Shown one piece after another: positions 55,341 to 64,000 of a stretch of 64,000 nucleotides of DNA. The translations under genes and the position numbers were made by a program. Every line of letters starts with the position of its first letter. Position 1 is the stretch's first letter. The DNA is from Fidelibacterota bacterium (lineage in GTDB: Bacteria; Fidelibacterota; Marinisomatia; Marinisomatales; TCS55). The notes under the pieces were generated by a model. That model ran no database searches and had not been told where the DNA came from. It was given only the letters and a program-made list of their open reading frames with translations. The stretch lies in the NCBI GenBank assembly GCA_004124385.1, contig SCKN01000001.1, positions 62,001 through 126,000 of the forward strand, given 5' to 3'.

Positions 55341-57100
55341 AATTTCTACTTGTATCCATTTCGTTATTTTCCTTCATTTTTGGGCAAGTTTCTTTTACCG
55401 GCAATGTTGTATCAAGTATAGGTGAAAGCAGAAATGGATATTATTTTAATGAATCTCTAATTAATACCCAGATTCAATTTGGGCGATTTAATAATTGGCT
55501 TCAATTTGAATTTAGTGATCCACCTGAATTGGGTAGGGAATACAATGGATTGCGAAAACTTCGACTCGAATATTTAAACGGTCCTTTGCAAATAAAACTG
55601 GGTGATATGTATGAAATTTGGGGTAGAGGATTAATTCTTAATTCTTTAGATGATCAAACTATCGATAGGGATTCTGGAATTCGTGGTATTGGAATTGTAT
55701 ATGAAACGGATGCATTTAATATTCATTTCTTATCAGGCCAGAGTGATTATTCGATGAGTACAATTTATTCTCCGGGATATAATAGTCGAACGCCGAATTA
55801 TACTACAACTCACAATTTGTATGGTGTCCATACAGAATGGCAGCTGGATAGCCACTTAGGGGGTTTAACATTTTTACAATCTAAAGAAGCTCATCCTGTC
55901 AATACGTTTCCAGAAGATACGCTGGACATTAAAAACCGTTTATTAGGAGCTCATTATATTTATAATAATTCCCTAATAGATGTTTATGTAGAATATGTGA
56001 AGAACTGGTCAACATTGCTGAATGAAGAAAATGATGGTTTTACAAATTATCTGGATGGCAGGGCTTTATACGGTAATGTGAATTTATACTTTTCATTATT
56101 TTCACTTAATTTAGAATATATAAACTATCGTTTTGGGACATTAGATCCTTTAAACCGCTGGAATAATGTAGATAATTATGGAATTATTCAACATTTTCAA
56201 AATCCTCCAATTTCAGGTGTAATTGGTTCAACGACACTCATTAACAGGACATCTCACCAAACAGATTTTAATAATGAGGTAGGGTACAAACTGGAAATAT
56301 TGGGCTCAATTAGAGATGATTTTGAGTATTACGGATTTATCTCACGTTCGAGTCGTTCGAATACTTGGTTTATAAATAATGAATTTGAGTGGGAAAAAGA
56401 AGGACAACCAGCGATATTACCCCAAACGGATCCGGCAGCTAGTCCATATAAAGCATATTACGGCGAAATATCCGGTTATTTATTTGATTATACTTTGCAT
56501 ACACAAATCGGTTATTCGTATTCAGAAGATATGATTGACCTTGCTTATTATTCTAAAACAGATTCAAGTAAAAGCATGTATTATACATATCAATCAGCAA
56601 AAACAATTCCTTTACATACAAGTTTCACATTTTCGAATGGGTGGAGTATAGAAGCAAAAATTGAGACTCAATGGCTCAAAAAAGGAATATGGCGATTTGA
56701 AGAATTAAATGGAAATATAATCGCAGATAGTTTAATAAGTGAATTTTTCGACGTTAATGAAAACCCCATTGGATTTCAACAAAATACATTTATGAGCATT
56801 AGTGTCGGCAAATCTCCCAATTGGACAATGGCATTTACTTTGGATAAAATTTCCACTACTGAACCATCATTTGGATTAGACCAAAAGGATGATTCATCAA
56901 ATTCATTAGAAAGTTTACTGGGTTTAGACATGGATCAAAACTGGGCCAATATTGAATTTGTATATAATGTTACATCATCATTTAGGCTTTCACTAATGTA
57001 TGGATCACTAAAAGGCGGTTTGCTCTGTGCAAATGGAGTATGCCGTATAATCGAACCTTTTGAAAATGGGTTTAAAATGGGTATAACTGCTGCATTTTAA
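55337..57100 (+). CDS. DUF6029-like outer-membrane beta-barrel protein
   Basis: 587 residues with a GTG start and a signal peptide (KFLLVSISLFSFIFGQ). The body is a chain of amphipathic strands (FNNWLQFEFSDPPELG, LQIKLGDMYEIWGRGLILN, FRLSLMYGSLKGG) and ends in GFKMGITAAF, so an outer-membrane barrel is near certain. The GDMYEIWGRGL signature matches DUF6029-type proteins of FCB bacteria, which often sit next to TlpA and Omp28-like proteins, as here. Function unknown; it could be the transport or anchoring partner of the thioredoxin-like cargo that follows. Confidence 0.78.
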   Translation: MKFLLVSISLFSFIFGQVSFTGNVVSSIGESRNGYYFNESLINTQIQFGRFNNWLQFEFSDPPELGREYNGLRKLRLEYLNGPLQIKLGDMYEIWGRGLILNSLDDQTIDRDSGIRGIGIVYETDAFNIHFLSGQSDYSMSTIYSPGYNSRTPNYTTTHNLYGVHTEWQLDSHLGGLTFLQSKEAHPVNTFPEDTLDIKNRLLGAHYIYNNSLIDVYVEYVKNWSTLLNEENDGFTNYLDGRALYGNVNLYFSLFSLNLEYINYRFGTLDPLNRWNNVDNYGIIQHFQNPPISGVIGSTTLINRTSHQTDFNNEVGYKLEILGSIRDDFEYYGFISRSSRSNTWFINNEFEWEKEGQPAILPQTDPAASPYKAYYGEISGYLFDYTLHTQIGYSYSEDMIDLAYYSKTDSSKSMYYTYQSAKTIPLHTSFTFSNGWSIEAKIETQWLKKGIWRFEELNGNIIADSLISEFFDVNENPIGFQQNTFMSISVGKSPNWTMAFTLDKISTTEPSFGLDQKDDSSNSLESLLGLDMDQNWANIEFVYNVTSSFRLSLMYGSLKGGLLCANGVCRIIEPFENGFKMGITAAF

Positions 57101-57179
57101 ACAAAATAATATCGAATATGAAAAAAGATTGCAATATGGTAAATTTTTAAACAACTTTAAAAGGATAAAAGGTAAACTA

Positions 57180-58916
57180 ATGTTCAAAAAATCAGTATTT
57201 TTCTTTTTAGTAATATCGTCTCTTCTTGTTGGGGCAAGTAAAAAAGCGTTAAGTGAATTAATCACATCAACTACTTGAGGACCTTGTGCTGCTGCGGAGC
57301 AACAGCTAGACAACTTTACTGACCCTAATCATAGCACATATGTAGGAGATGATATTGCTGCCAACTGGTGCCAAATAAGGTACCATGTTTGGTGGCCGGG
57401 TGCTGGAAACGACCCGTTTTACTTATATAATCAATCTTTAAATGAAGCCCGTAATAATTATTACGGCAATAATTTTACACCGCATATGTTTACCGGTGGT
57501 GATGATTCCGGTTCCGGCCCTTCTACATGGCGATCCCATGCCCTGAATATGATTGGTGATAATACTCCAGTCACGATTGAAATAAACGGTGGTATAGATG
57601 GCTATGATGTGGATATCAGTGTGCTGATTTCAAGTGATTCAGATTTATCATCTCAACAAACGAGGCTTTTTATAGCGTCAACTATGGACTCAGCTTATTA
57701 TGCAGGTCCCAACGGCTTGCTGCATCACCATGGAGTGATCATTGAATATTTAACAGCAACAAATACGGGTGATGCAATTGTTTTGGATGGCACCAATGAT
57801 GTGCAAATGAATTATGAATGGACGATGGACTCAAACTGGCCAAATAACAGTACTGTAACCTGGGATATCAGTAATCTGAATATTGTAGCCTTTGTACAGA
57901 ATTATTCTTCAAAAGATGTTTATCAAGCAGAAGAAGGCCGTGTCAATGAAATGAACAATGATACGGATGAAGATGGTGTTGTCAATTCAGAAGATAATTG
58001 TCCGGACACGTATAATCCGGATCAAGCAGATATTGATAGTGATGGTGCAGGTGATGCCTGTGATGCCTGTGATAATGCCAATGTGTATGTGTTGGGTAAT
58101 GTAACAGGTGATGTTGAAGACAATGAACCTGTCATTGATTTGTTTGATGTTTTATATTTATTGGATTTAGTGCTGGTAGATAATTATCCAGGCTGTTCAG
58201 GTGAAGCAGCTGATTATACAGGTGATGGAGTTGTTAATTATTTAGATGCGATTTATCTTATTCAGTATATTTTAAATCCCGGCGGTTTAAACTCAAATGG
58301 ATTTGATGGTGGGGAAGGCAGAATTGAATTGGAACGCATTGAAGAAAATACTGTCATTACATTATCGAATAATCAACAGATTAGTGGTTTTCAACTTGAA
58401 TTAGAATTAGATGATATTGCAGATTTGGATCAATTAACTATCCCTGATGGTTGGGTGATTAAAACACGTCAAATTGGAAATCGTTTACGTGTAGTAGGAA
58501 TTGACCTAACTGGTCAAAATTCACAGAATGAAATAAAAATATCAATTCCATGCAATGTGAATTCAATTGATGCAATTAGCGCCTGTTGTCCAACGGGACA
58601 GCAGATTAAATTCAATGAAGCATTATCGCCGGATCGTATTGAGATTCCACAAAAAGTGAGTTTGGGTCAATTATATCCCAATCCATTTAATCCGGAAATT
58701 TCCATTCCAATAACATTACCCAATGAAATGTCTACACAAATTATGGTGTATGATGTTCAGGGTAGACTTGTAGAAATATTATTAAATAATGATCATATGA
58801 CAGCAGGAAGTCATATTATTCATTGGAATGCTGAATCATTTGCATCTGGAATTTATTTTGTGAGAATACAAACTCCACTCGGTACAGATGTGCGTAAAGC
58901 TTATTTAATTAAATAA
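57180..58916 (+). CDS. Candidate selenoprotein: thioredoxin-like T9SS cargo with in-frame UGA (Sec33)
   Basis: 578 residues if TGA at 57276-57278 is read as selenocysteine. Signal peptide (FKKSVFFFLVISSLLVGAS), then ELITSTT-U-GPCAAAEQQ, a thioredoxin-like redox motif where U33 replaces the first Cys and Cys36 is the second. The Omp28/thioredoxin-like domain continues (RYHVWWPGAGNDPFYLYN, NNFTPHMFTGG). Later parts: a thrombospondin-3-like calcium region (DTDEDGVVNSEDNCPD, DIDSDGAGDACDACD), a dockerin-like segment (DYTGDGVVNYLDAIYLI) and a T9SS sorting tail (LYPNPFNPEIS, final KAYLIK). A start after the TGA (57486) would remove the signal, so readthrough is preferred. AGGATAAAAGG precedes the ATG. 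Confidence 0.75.
57284..57313 (+). promoter_or_regulatory. bSECIS-like hairpin downstream of UGA
   Basis: Starting 5 bases after the UGA, TTGT-CT-GCTG pairs with CAGC-AG-ACAA in ten base pairs with two single bulges (G57288 and T57307). The apical loop is CGGAGCAA (57295-57302), beginning 16 bases after the UGA, with G in the second loop position. This matches the usual description of bacterial SECIS elements (loop 16-37 bases from UGA, G in the first two loop positions). Paired by hand; not folded computationally. Confidence 0.6.
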
Positions 58917-58946
58917 AAGTCTAAAAACGTTTTCAGACTTCATAGT

Positions 58947-58977
58947 AGGGGGCATAAATTTGCCCCCTCTTTTTTTA
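58947..58977 (+). terminator. Rho-independent terminator
   Basis: AGGGGGCA pairs with TGCCCCCT around a 6-base loop, followed by CTTTTTTT. It ends the tlpA-barrel-selenoprotein operon ahead of the tRNA cluster. Confidence 0.92.
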
Positions 58978-58990
58978 GTAATGACGACAT

Positions 58991-59061
58991 TGGGGCGTCG
59001 TCTAATGGCAGGACAGCGGATTCTGGTTCCGCCGGTTGGGGTTCGAATCCCTGCGCCCCAG
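58991..59061 (+). tRNA. tRNA-Gln (CTG)
   Basis: Acceptor TGGGGCG/CGCCCCA, anticodon stem GCGGA/TCCGC with loop TTCTGGT (anticodon CTG), T-arm GGGGTTCGAATCCC. CCA not encoded. Confidence 0.93.
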
Positions 59062-59098
59062 CGATTGTAGGTAACTGGTGGAATAATAACAAAACTAT

Positions 59099-59172
59099 GC
59101 GCCCGTGGCTTAATTGGATAGAGCACCTGGCTACGGACCAGGGGATTGGGGGTTCGAATCCTCCCGGGCGTA
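59099..59172 (+). tRNA. tRNA-Arg (ACG)
   Basis: Acceptor GCGCCCG/CGGGCGT, anticodon stem CCTGG/CCAGG with loop CTACGGA (anticodon ACG, probably edited to ICG), T-arm GGGGGTTCGAATCCTCC. CCA not encoded. Confidence 0.95.
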
Positions 59173-59186
59173 CTTTTTAAATATTT

Positions 59187-59258
59187 GGCCCGTTCGTCTA
59201 GTGGTTAGGACTCAGGATTCTCATTCCTGCAACAGGGGTTCGATTCCCCTACGGGCTA
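59187..59258 (+). tRNA. tRNA-Glu (CTC)
   Basis: Acceptor GGCCCGT/ACGGGCT, anticodon stem CAGGA/TCCTG with loop TTCTCAT (anticodon CTC), T-arm GGGGTTCGATTCCCC. CCA not encoded. Confidence 0.93.
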
Positions 59259-59434
59259 CAAAATTCTATTGTTCAATGTAATTAATCATGTGTTTGATCG
59301 AATTGTGATTTTGTAATTAATGAGATTGATTCACATCCACTGTAAATTATATATTATACCATCGAAAATTATCCCCAGAGGTAAGGGGTTTTACCAAATA
59401 AGTACATTATGTTGAAAATCGTATTGAGGTAACT

Positions 59435-60220
59435 ATGGAAACACGTTCTTTACACGCGTCAAAATTTTCTTCTAATCTGTCATGGTTAATCATCATTTTA
59501 ATTGTAGTGATGATACCTATATCCACTTTAAATGCCCAAGATGAGGATTATGATGATCCTACTGAAGTATTTTGGGGTGATGATGATGAGGATTCTTTTG
59601 AAGACGAATACTATGATGAAGACGAATTTTATGATGATGACACTTCTGAATATTACGAGGATGATGAATTTTATGAAGAGGACGAATTTTATGATGAGGA
59701 TTCATCTGATTTCTATGAAGATGATGAATTTTCAGATACTGAATTAGCAGATAAGGCTGCGCATATGGGGTATTCACTTAATATTTCAGGAGCATCTCCA
59801 GGTTTTGTTAATCACCCTCTCAATACATATAATAATAATCCTCAAGCTAATTTTCGTTTAAGTGTTGAATTTCCCCTGCTGATGCAAATGATGGGTGTAC
59901 GTTTTCGCTTTGGGGTTGAAATCGGCAATTTTGGTTTTGAAAACTATTTACCTATTGGCGGAAAAATTTCAGGTTTAACTGCAATGGGTTTATTGGCGTT
60001 TCCTGCCGGGCCGGGGAAATTAAAAATCGGTGCAGGTTTAGTGGGAAATACATTCGGTGTCACTGGTGAATCCACGTACGGCTTTGCTATAGGTAATACG
60101 CTGGAAATTCGAGGAGGTGTTCGCTATACAAGCGCTTTCGGTGTAAAAGATAATAAAAAAAATGATATAGGCTTGGCTAGTTGGCTGGATGGTTTGATCA
60201 TGCTTGGATTTAATTTATAA
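59435..60220 (+). CDS. Exported barrel-like protein with Asp/Glu/Tyr-rich N-terminal region
   Basis: 261 residues. A long signal or anchor (LSWLIIILIVVMIPISTLNAQ) leads into about 70 residues made almost only of Asp, Glu, Tyr, Phe and Ser (blocks such as EYYDEDEFYDDD and DDEFYEEDEFYDED). The remaining 150 residues look like a small outer-membrane barrel (GVRFRFGVEIGNFGFENY, final GLIMLGFNL). The acidic arm faces the periplasm or outside and could bind calcium or other cations. The codon repeat GATGATGAATTTTATGA shows expansion of a short unit. No family recognised. Confidence 0.65.
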   Translation: METRSLHASKFSSNLSWLIIILIVVMIPISTLNAQDEDYDDPTEVFWGDDDEDSFEDEYYDEDEFYDDDTSEYYEDDEFYEEDEFYDEDSSDFYEDDEFSDTELADKAAHMGYSLNISGASPGFVNHPLNTYNNNPQANFRLSVEFPLLMQMMGVRFRFGVEIGNFGFENYLPIGGKISGLTAMGLLAFPAGPGKLKIGAGLVGNTFGVTGESTYGFAIGNTLEIRGGVRYTSAFGVKDNKKNDIGLASWLDGLIMLGFNL

Positions 60221-60239
60221 TTTTATACTTGCCTTGGTG

Positions 60240-61187
60240 ATGAAAGTAAATTCAAAAATTATTTATTTATCAATCAGTATATTTTTACTGACATCAATTC
60301 TGTTTGGTGCAAATGGAGATAATATTGCAACCGCCATTACGAATAATGGCTCATATCAAAAAAACGGCTATATGAACTCCCATACAACGGGGTTTACTTT
60401 TACAATAACTATTTCTGGGGCAGATCAAACAACATATTCAAATGGGTTTTATTTACCTTATGTTATCTTCAATAGTGGTGCTGCAACACTTATTAACAGT
60501 AATGTATCATTAATAGCATTAGGAGCAAGCCCATCGTCCGTTTCTGTTACAATCACAGATGATAATCTTGAAAACAGTACCGGTTGGCCTGGGAATGGCG
60601 GCACTGTTGATTTTCAAGTAAGATTTCTTGATGCTAGTTTCGCTAATGAAATTTTTCATGATGTCACGTTGTCTGGGAGCGCTACAGAATTAAATGTAGA
60701 TCAGTTATTTAGTAATTGGGGTATCCAGGACCCATACTACACGAGTATACAAAAAATTCAAATTATAGAATTTATGTGAATGAATCTATTGATTCAGCCC
60801 ATGTAAATTGGGCAGGAGATGATGGTTCTTCTCAAAGTGAAGTTATAAGTCAATCGATTAACGCAAGTGGATTTACTATTATCACGGGCGGTATTACGCT
60901 GACTGAAGGTGTTACATATTCTATAACTAGTCAATTATTTGACGTTGCCCATAATAGAACAGCAATGTTATTGGAATATTGGTGTGGATCTAACAAACCC
61001 ATCCATTTCAAGTGTATCTAGTTCTGAAACAGCTGGAACGTATAAGATTGGTGATAATATTGCTTTTAAGATATCATTTAATGACTATGTAGTTCCCATA
61101 AGTGGAAGTCTAACAACAACGTTTAATACGACGAATACTGCAATAGCTACAACTTCATCGGATAATTGGTCTGTAAGTTCATTATGC
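60240..61187 (+). pseudogene. 5' part of a large repeat surface protein, broken by three frameshifts
   Basis: Starts with ATG at 60240 and a signal peptide (IIYLSISIFLLTSILFGAN). Coding passes from one frame to another at about 60757 (in an A6 run; NYRIYVNESIDSAHV continues in the new frame), at about 60975 (NIGVDLTNPSISSV resumes) and at about 61175 (YATEWSGSYTV resumes). Each new frame continues sensible SWM-repeat protein sequence. So either the gene is a young pseudogene or the sequence has single-base errors here. The downstream part stays open to the window end. Confidence 0.7.
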
Positions 61188-64000
61188 GACTGAATGGTCC
61201 GGTTCATATACGGTTCAAGAGGGCGATGATGTAGCTAATTTATCCGTTTCGCAAGTAACAATGAGCAGTGGGACACTTTATGATAAAACGTACTCTACCT
61301 ATACATTAAACACAGCAAATTCATTAACAATGCCTGTTACTTCCTTTTCTACTAATATTGAAGATGGAGTTTCTTTGGAAATTGATGGTGTGCGGCCGAC
61401 AATTTCCAGCGTAACATCTTCGTCGGCAGATGGTAGTTATAGCGAGGGTGAAACTATAAATATTACAGTTAATTTTTCTGAATCTGTTACTTTAAGCACT
61501 GGGGATCTGCAAATCACCCTTGAAACTGGGGATACAGATAACACACTAGCAATTGCAGCATCTGATATAATTTCAACAACTTCTGCTGTTGGAACGTATA
61601 CTGTTAATGCAGGAGATGTTTCAAGCGATCTTTCTGTGTCTGGAATCGCATTAACAGGTGGCGGATCACTGACGGATGCGGCAGGGAATGCTATGTCTTC
61701 ATTCGCTGTTGCAACAGATTTGTCCAACGGACATGCAATAATACTCGAGACAACTGCACCTGTTATTGGTACTATTATAAACAATAATACGAATGATGGA
61801 ACCTATGGTATAGGTTCTGAAATAGGAATTAAAATTAACATTATCAATGGTACGGGAGGAGCAGCGGAAAATGTTACATTGAGTGCTGGAAGTTTAGACA
61901 TTACACTTGAAACAGGAGATAGTGATGGCACAGCTTCTAATGCATCCATCTCAAGTACGAGTACAATTTTGTTTACGTACACAGTTGAAGAAGGTCATGC
62001 AAGTTCTGATTTATCTGTTTCTTCTGTGGCGGTTACTGGAGGCAGTATAACGGATGCAGCCGGTAATGCATTGGATGCAGCGCCTTCTATTCCAGCAAGT
62101 GGAAATTTGGATGATGCATCGAATATTGTCATTGAAGCAACTCGTCCAACGATTACAGCTGTAACTTCAATTTCTTCTGATGGAACATATAAAGTGGGTG
62201 ATGACATCAATATTACCATGCAGTTTGATGAAGCTGTCACTCTTTCAGGAGGAACACTCGATTTAACATTTGATTTTGAAGGAACAGACCAAACGTTAAA
62301 TGTGTCTACTTTTACTAATTCAAATTCAACAACGGCAACATATACAGTTCAGGCAGGAGATACAACTTCAGATCTTACTATTGGGAGTATCGCTCTAGGA
62401 TCAGGAGCTACATTAAAAGATGTTGTAGGGAATAATCCAAATGCAATGACGAATTTTACTCCTACTACAACACTTGCTTCTGCTCATGCTATACAAATTG
62501 ATGGTATTTTACCGACAATAACACAGGTGACATCATCAGATAATAATGGTTCTTTTAGTATTGGCGAAACAGTGAACGTAACTGTTAGTTTTTATGAACC
62601 AGTCACATTATCAGGTGGAAATTTTGTCATTACACTTGAAACGGGAGGTACTGATCGTACTGTAACTATTTCTACTATTACCAACGCTATGACTGCATCA
62701 GGAGATTATACAGTACAGAGTGGAGATGAAAGTTCTGATCTCGAAGTAAAATCAATTTCTTTATCAGCAGGAAGTCTGTCTGACGCGGCTGGAAATGCTA
62801 TGACGGATTTTTCTGTTCTTGTCGGAAAAAATATATCTGATTTTAAAGATATTGTCATTGATGGGGCGCCACCGGCTGATTTCCAAACCGGAGCAGTTAC
62901 GACAATTGCATCAGCGAGTACCTTCGTTGTTTCTGGTTATTGGAACGAAATGAATACAAATGTGGATATTACAGTCCCATTAGCGAATGATAATAGTTTG
63001 GTCGGAGGTACGGTGCAGATCCGTGCGAAGATTGATGCTAATTCATATATTAATGTAGAAGCTGCTGAAACAATTCAATCTTCCCACATTACAGCTGGGA
63101 CAATAGATGTCCGTATAGATAAATCCGACGTTGGAAATAATGGTCTTGAAGAATTAACGGACTTTGCCAATGGTGGTGTAATTACCTTTAACGCCATTCT
63201 TACAGATCTTGCTGGAAATAGTACAACAGGAACAGCCAGTACAACAACATTGACTATTGATACAACTGCGGCATTGGTGTCTAGTGTTTCGTCGACTACT
63301 ACCGATGGAATTTATAAAACGGGTGAGAATATTGAAGTTGACATTACATTTAATGATAATGTTACTCTTACAGGAGGAACATTAGATATTACCATGGAAT
63401 CCGGTTCAGTGGATAACTCGATTTCTATTACTACAATTACAAGTTCCAATACGGCAAGTAAAACATATACTGTTCAAAGCGGTGATAGTAATGCCGATTT
63501 ATTTGTAAAAACTCTTGCAGTCTCCGGGGGATATTTAATTGATATTGCTGGAAATCCAATGTCGACAGCTGATTTGACTATTGCGGCTAGTAGTAATATG
63601 AATGATAGCAAAGATATAGAAATAGATGGTATAGATCCTTCGGATTTTTCTGTTGGCAGTGTTACGACAGCCGGGGGGAATGTATATACTGGATATTGGA
63701 ATTCAACTAATACCGGATTTGATATAATTATCCCCATTGATGATGATGCGAGTTTAACAAATGGAACGGTTCAAATCCGAGGAAAAATAAATTCAGGATC
63801 CTATGAAAATGTCGGCACTGCTGAAACAATAATTGTGGGTGATTTAGACAGCGATAAAACAATATCTCTTACAGCAGCTGAATTGGAAGCTTTAACAAAT
63901 TTTTCTGATGATGGAATCGTGACGATAACTGCAATAATTACAGATGAAGCTGGCAATACAGCAACGGGAACAGAAAGTGCTACAACATTAACTATAGATC
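61186..64000 (+). CDS. SWM-repeat / bacterial Ig-like surface protein (3' end off window)
   Basis: An open frame of about 938 codons with no stop up to the end of the window. It continues the protein begun at 60240. It consists of repeats of 110-130 residues: RPTISSVTSSSADGSYSEG, ITLETGDTDNT, YTVNAGDVSSDLSVSG and LTDAAGNAM are the recurring steps, seen again near 62137, 62509 and 63262. Two inserts of another type (SGYWNEMNTNVDITVP near 62935; TGYWNSTNTGFDIIIP near 63690) alternate with them. Repeats of this SWM/Calx-like kind occur in large adhesins and gliding-related surface proteins. If translated on its own, ATG 61261 would be a possible start, without a signal. Confidence 0.7.

Noticed and set aside
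57276-57278. TGA reassigned to Trp genome-wide (alternative code)
   Set aside because: Many genes here end in TGA within ATGA overlaps and use TGG for Trp, so TGA is a normal stop.
57486-58916. A shorter gene starting after the TGA
   Set aside because: It would lack a signal peptide although it carries a T9SS tail, and the sequence upstream is coding in the same frame with a signal peptide and ribosome site.
59373-59391. Terminator after tRNA-Glu (CCCC...GGGG then TTTT)
   Set aside because: The stem is only 4 bp with an 8-base loop, and a competing stem (GGTAA/TTACC) overlaps it.
60757-60770. Programmed -1 frameshift at the A6 run
   Set aside because: The bases do not form a proper X XXY YYZ slippery heptamer in the incoming frame, and two more unexplained shifts follow.
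61437-63737. Minus-strand open frames opposite the SWM-repeat gene
   Set aside because: They are low-complexity mirror frames of the repeats and have no ribosome site.

Overview
The window looks like a 64 kb contig from an AT-rich, Gram-negative bacterium of the Fibrobacterota-Chlorobiota-Bacteroidota (FCB) group, most likely Marinimicrobia (SAR406 / Neomarinimicrobiota). The evidence is: C-terminal type IX secretion (T9SS) sorting tails with YPNPFNP motifs, a PorV/PorQ-family protein, a TonB receptor with a carboxypeptidase-regulatory-like domain, a DUF6029-like barrel beside TlpA, and a few TAnnTTTG promoter-like boxes. The lineage is inferred from gene style; the window has no rRNA. Nearly all genes lie on the + strand, in tightly packed and often 4-nt-overlapping operons.

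Layout. 1-8070: end of a T9SS cargo gene, an M28 peptidase, then a G+C-richer cassette (HMG-CoA reductase, PlsC acyltransferase, alkyl-DHAP synthase, SDR) that looks like a peroxisome-type ether-lipid pathway. Remnants of the M28 and SDR genes flank this cassette. A second SDR and a strictosidine-synthase-like lactonase follow. 8067-13600: envelope proteins of unknown function, an M3 oligopeptidase, tRNA-Cys and tRNA-Leu. 13863-26145: two T9SS cargo proteins, an antiporter, and a TonB receptor / large secreted protein / PorV-family trio. 26158-35400: mutM, a penicillin-acylase-family lipoprotein, the pxpBCA 5-oxoprolinase operon, a methyltransferase, two TIGR02206 membrane proteins (the second broken by a TGA) and a CNNM/CBS protein. 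35535-40891: a cyanophycin locus (cphB, cphA and a second Mur ligase). 40936-49428: a 2830-residue surface protein with about 23 Ig-like repeats. 49508-53410: an acidic protein, two tRNA-Ser, gltX and glnS. 53445-58916: an envelope redox cluster (TlpA, DUF6029-like barrel, thioredoxin-like T9SS cargo). 58991-64000: tRNA-Gln, -Arg and -Glu, an acidic barrel protein and a large SWM-repeat surface protein with a frameshifted 5' part.

Two results stand out. First, the gene at 57180-58916 is open throughout except for one in-frame TGA at codon 33. This TGA sits where the first cysteine of a Cys-Gly-Pro-Cys motif should be, and a bSECIS-like hairpin lies just downstream, so it is a strong candidate for a secreted selenoprotein. 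Second, the cassette at 1654-6144 encodes a close homologue of animal alkylglycerone-phosphate synthase with its expected partner enzymes. Its base composition and the duplicated flanking gene ends suggest it was inserted. Peptide and nitrogen economy (M28 and M3 peptidases, acylase, 5-oxoprolinase, cyanophycin) is a recurring theme, consistent with a heterotroph living on proteinaceous matter.
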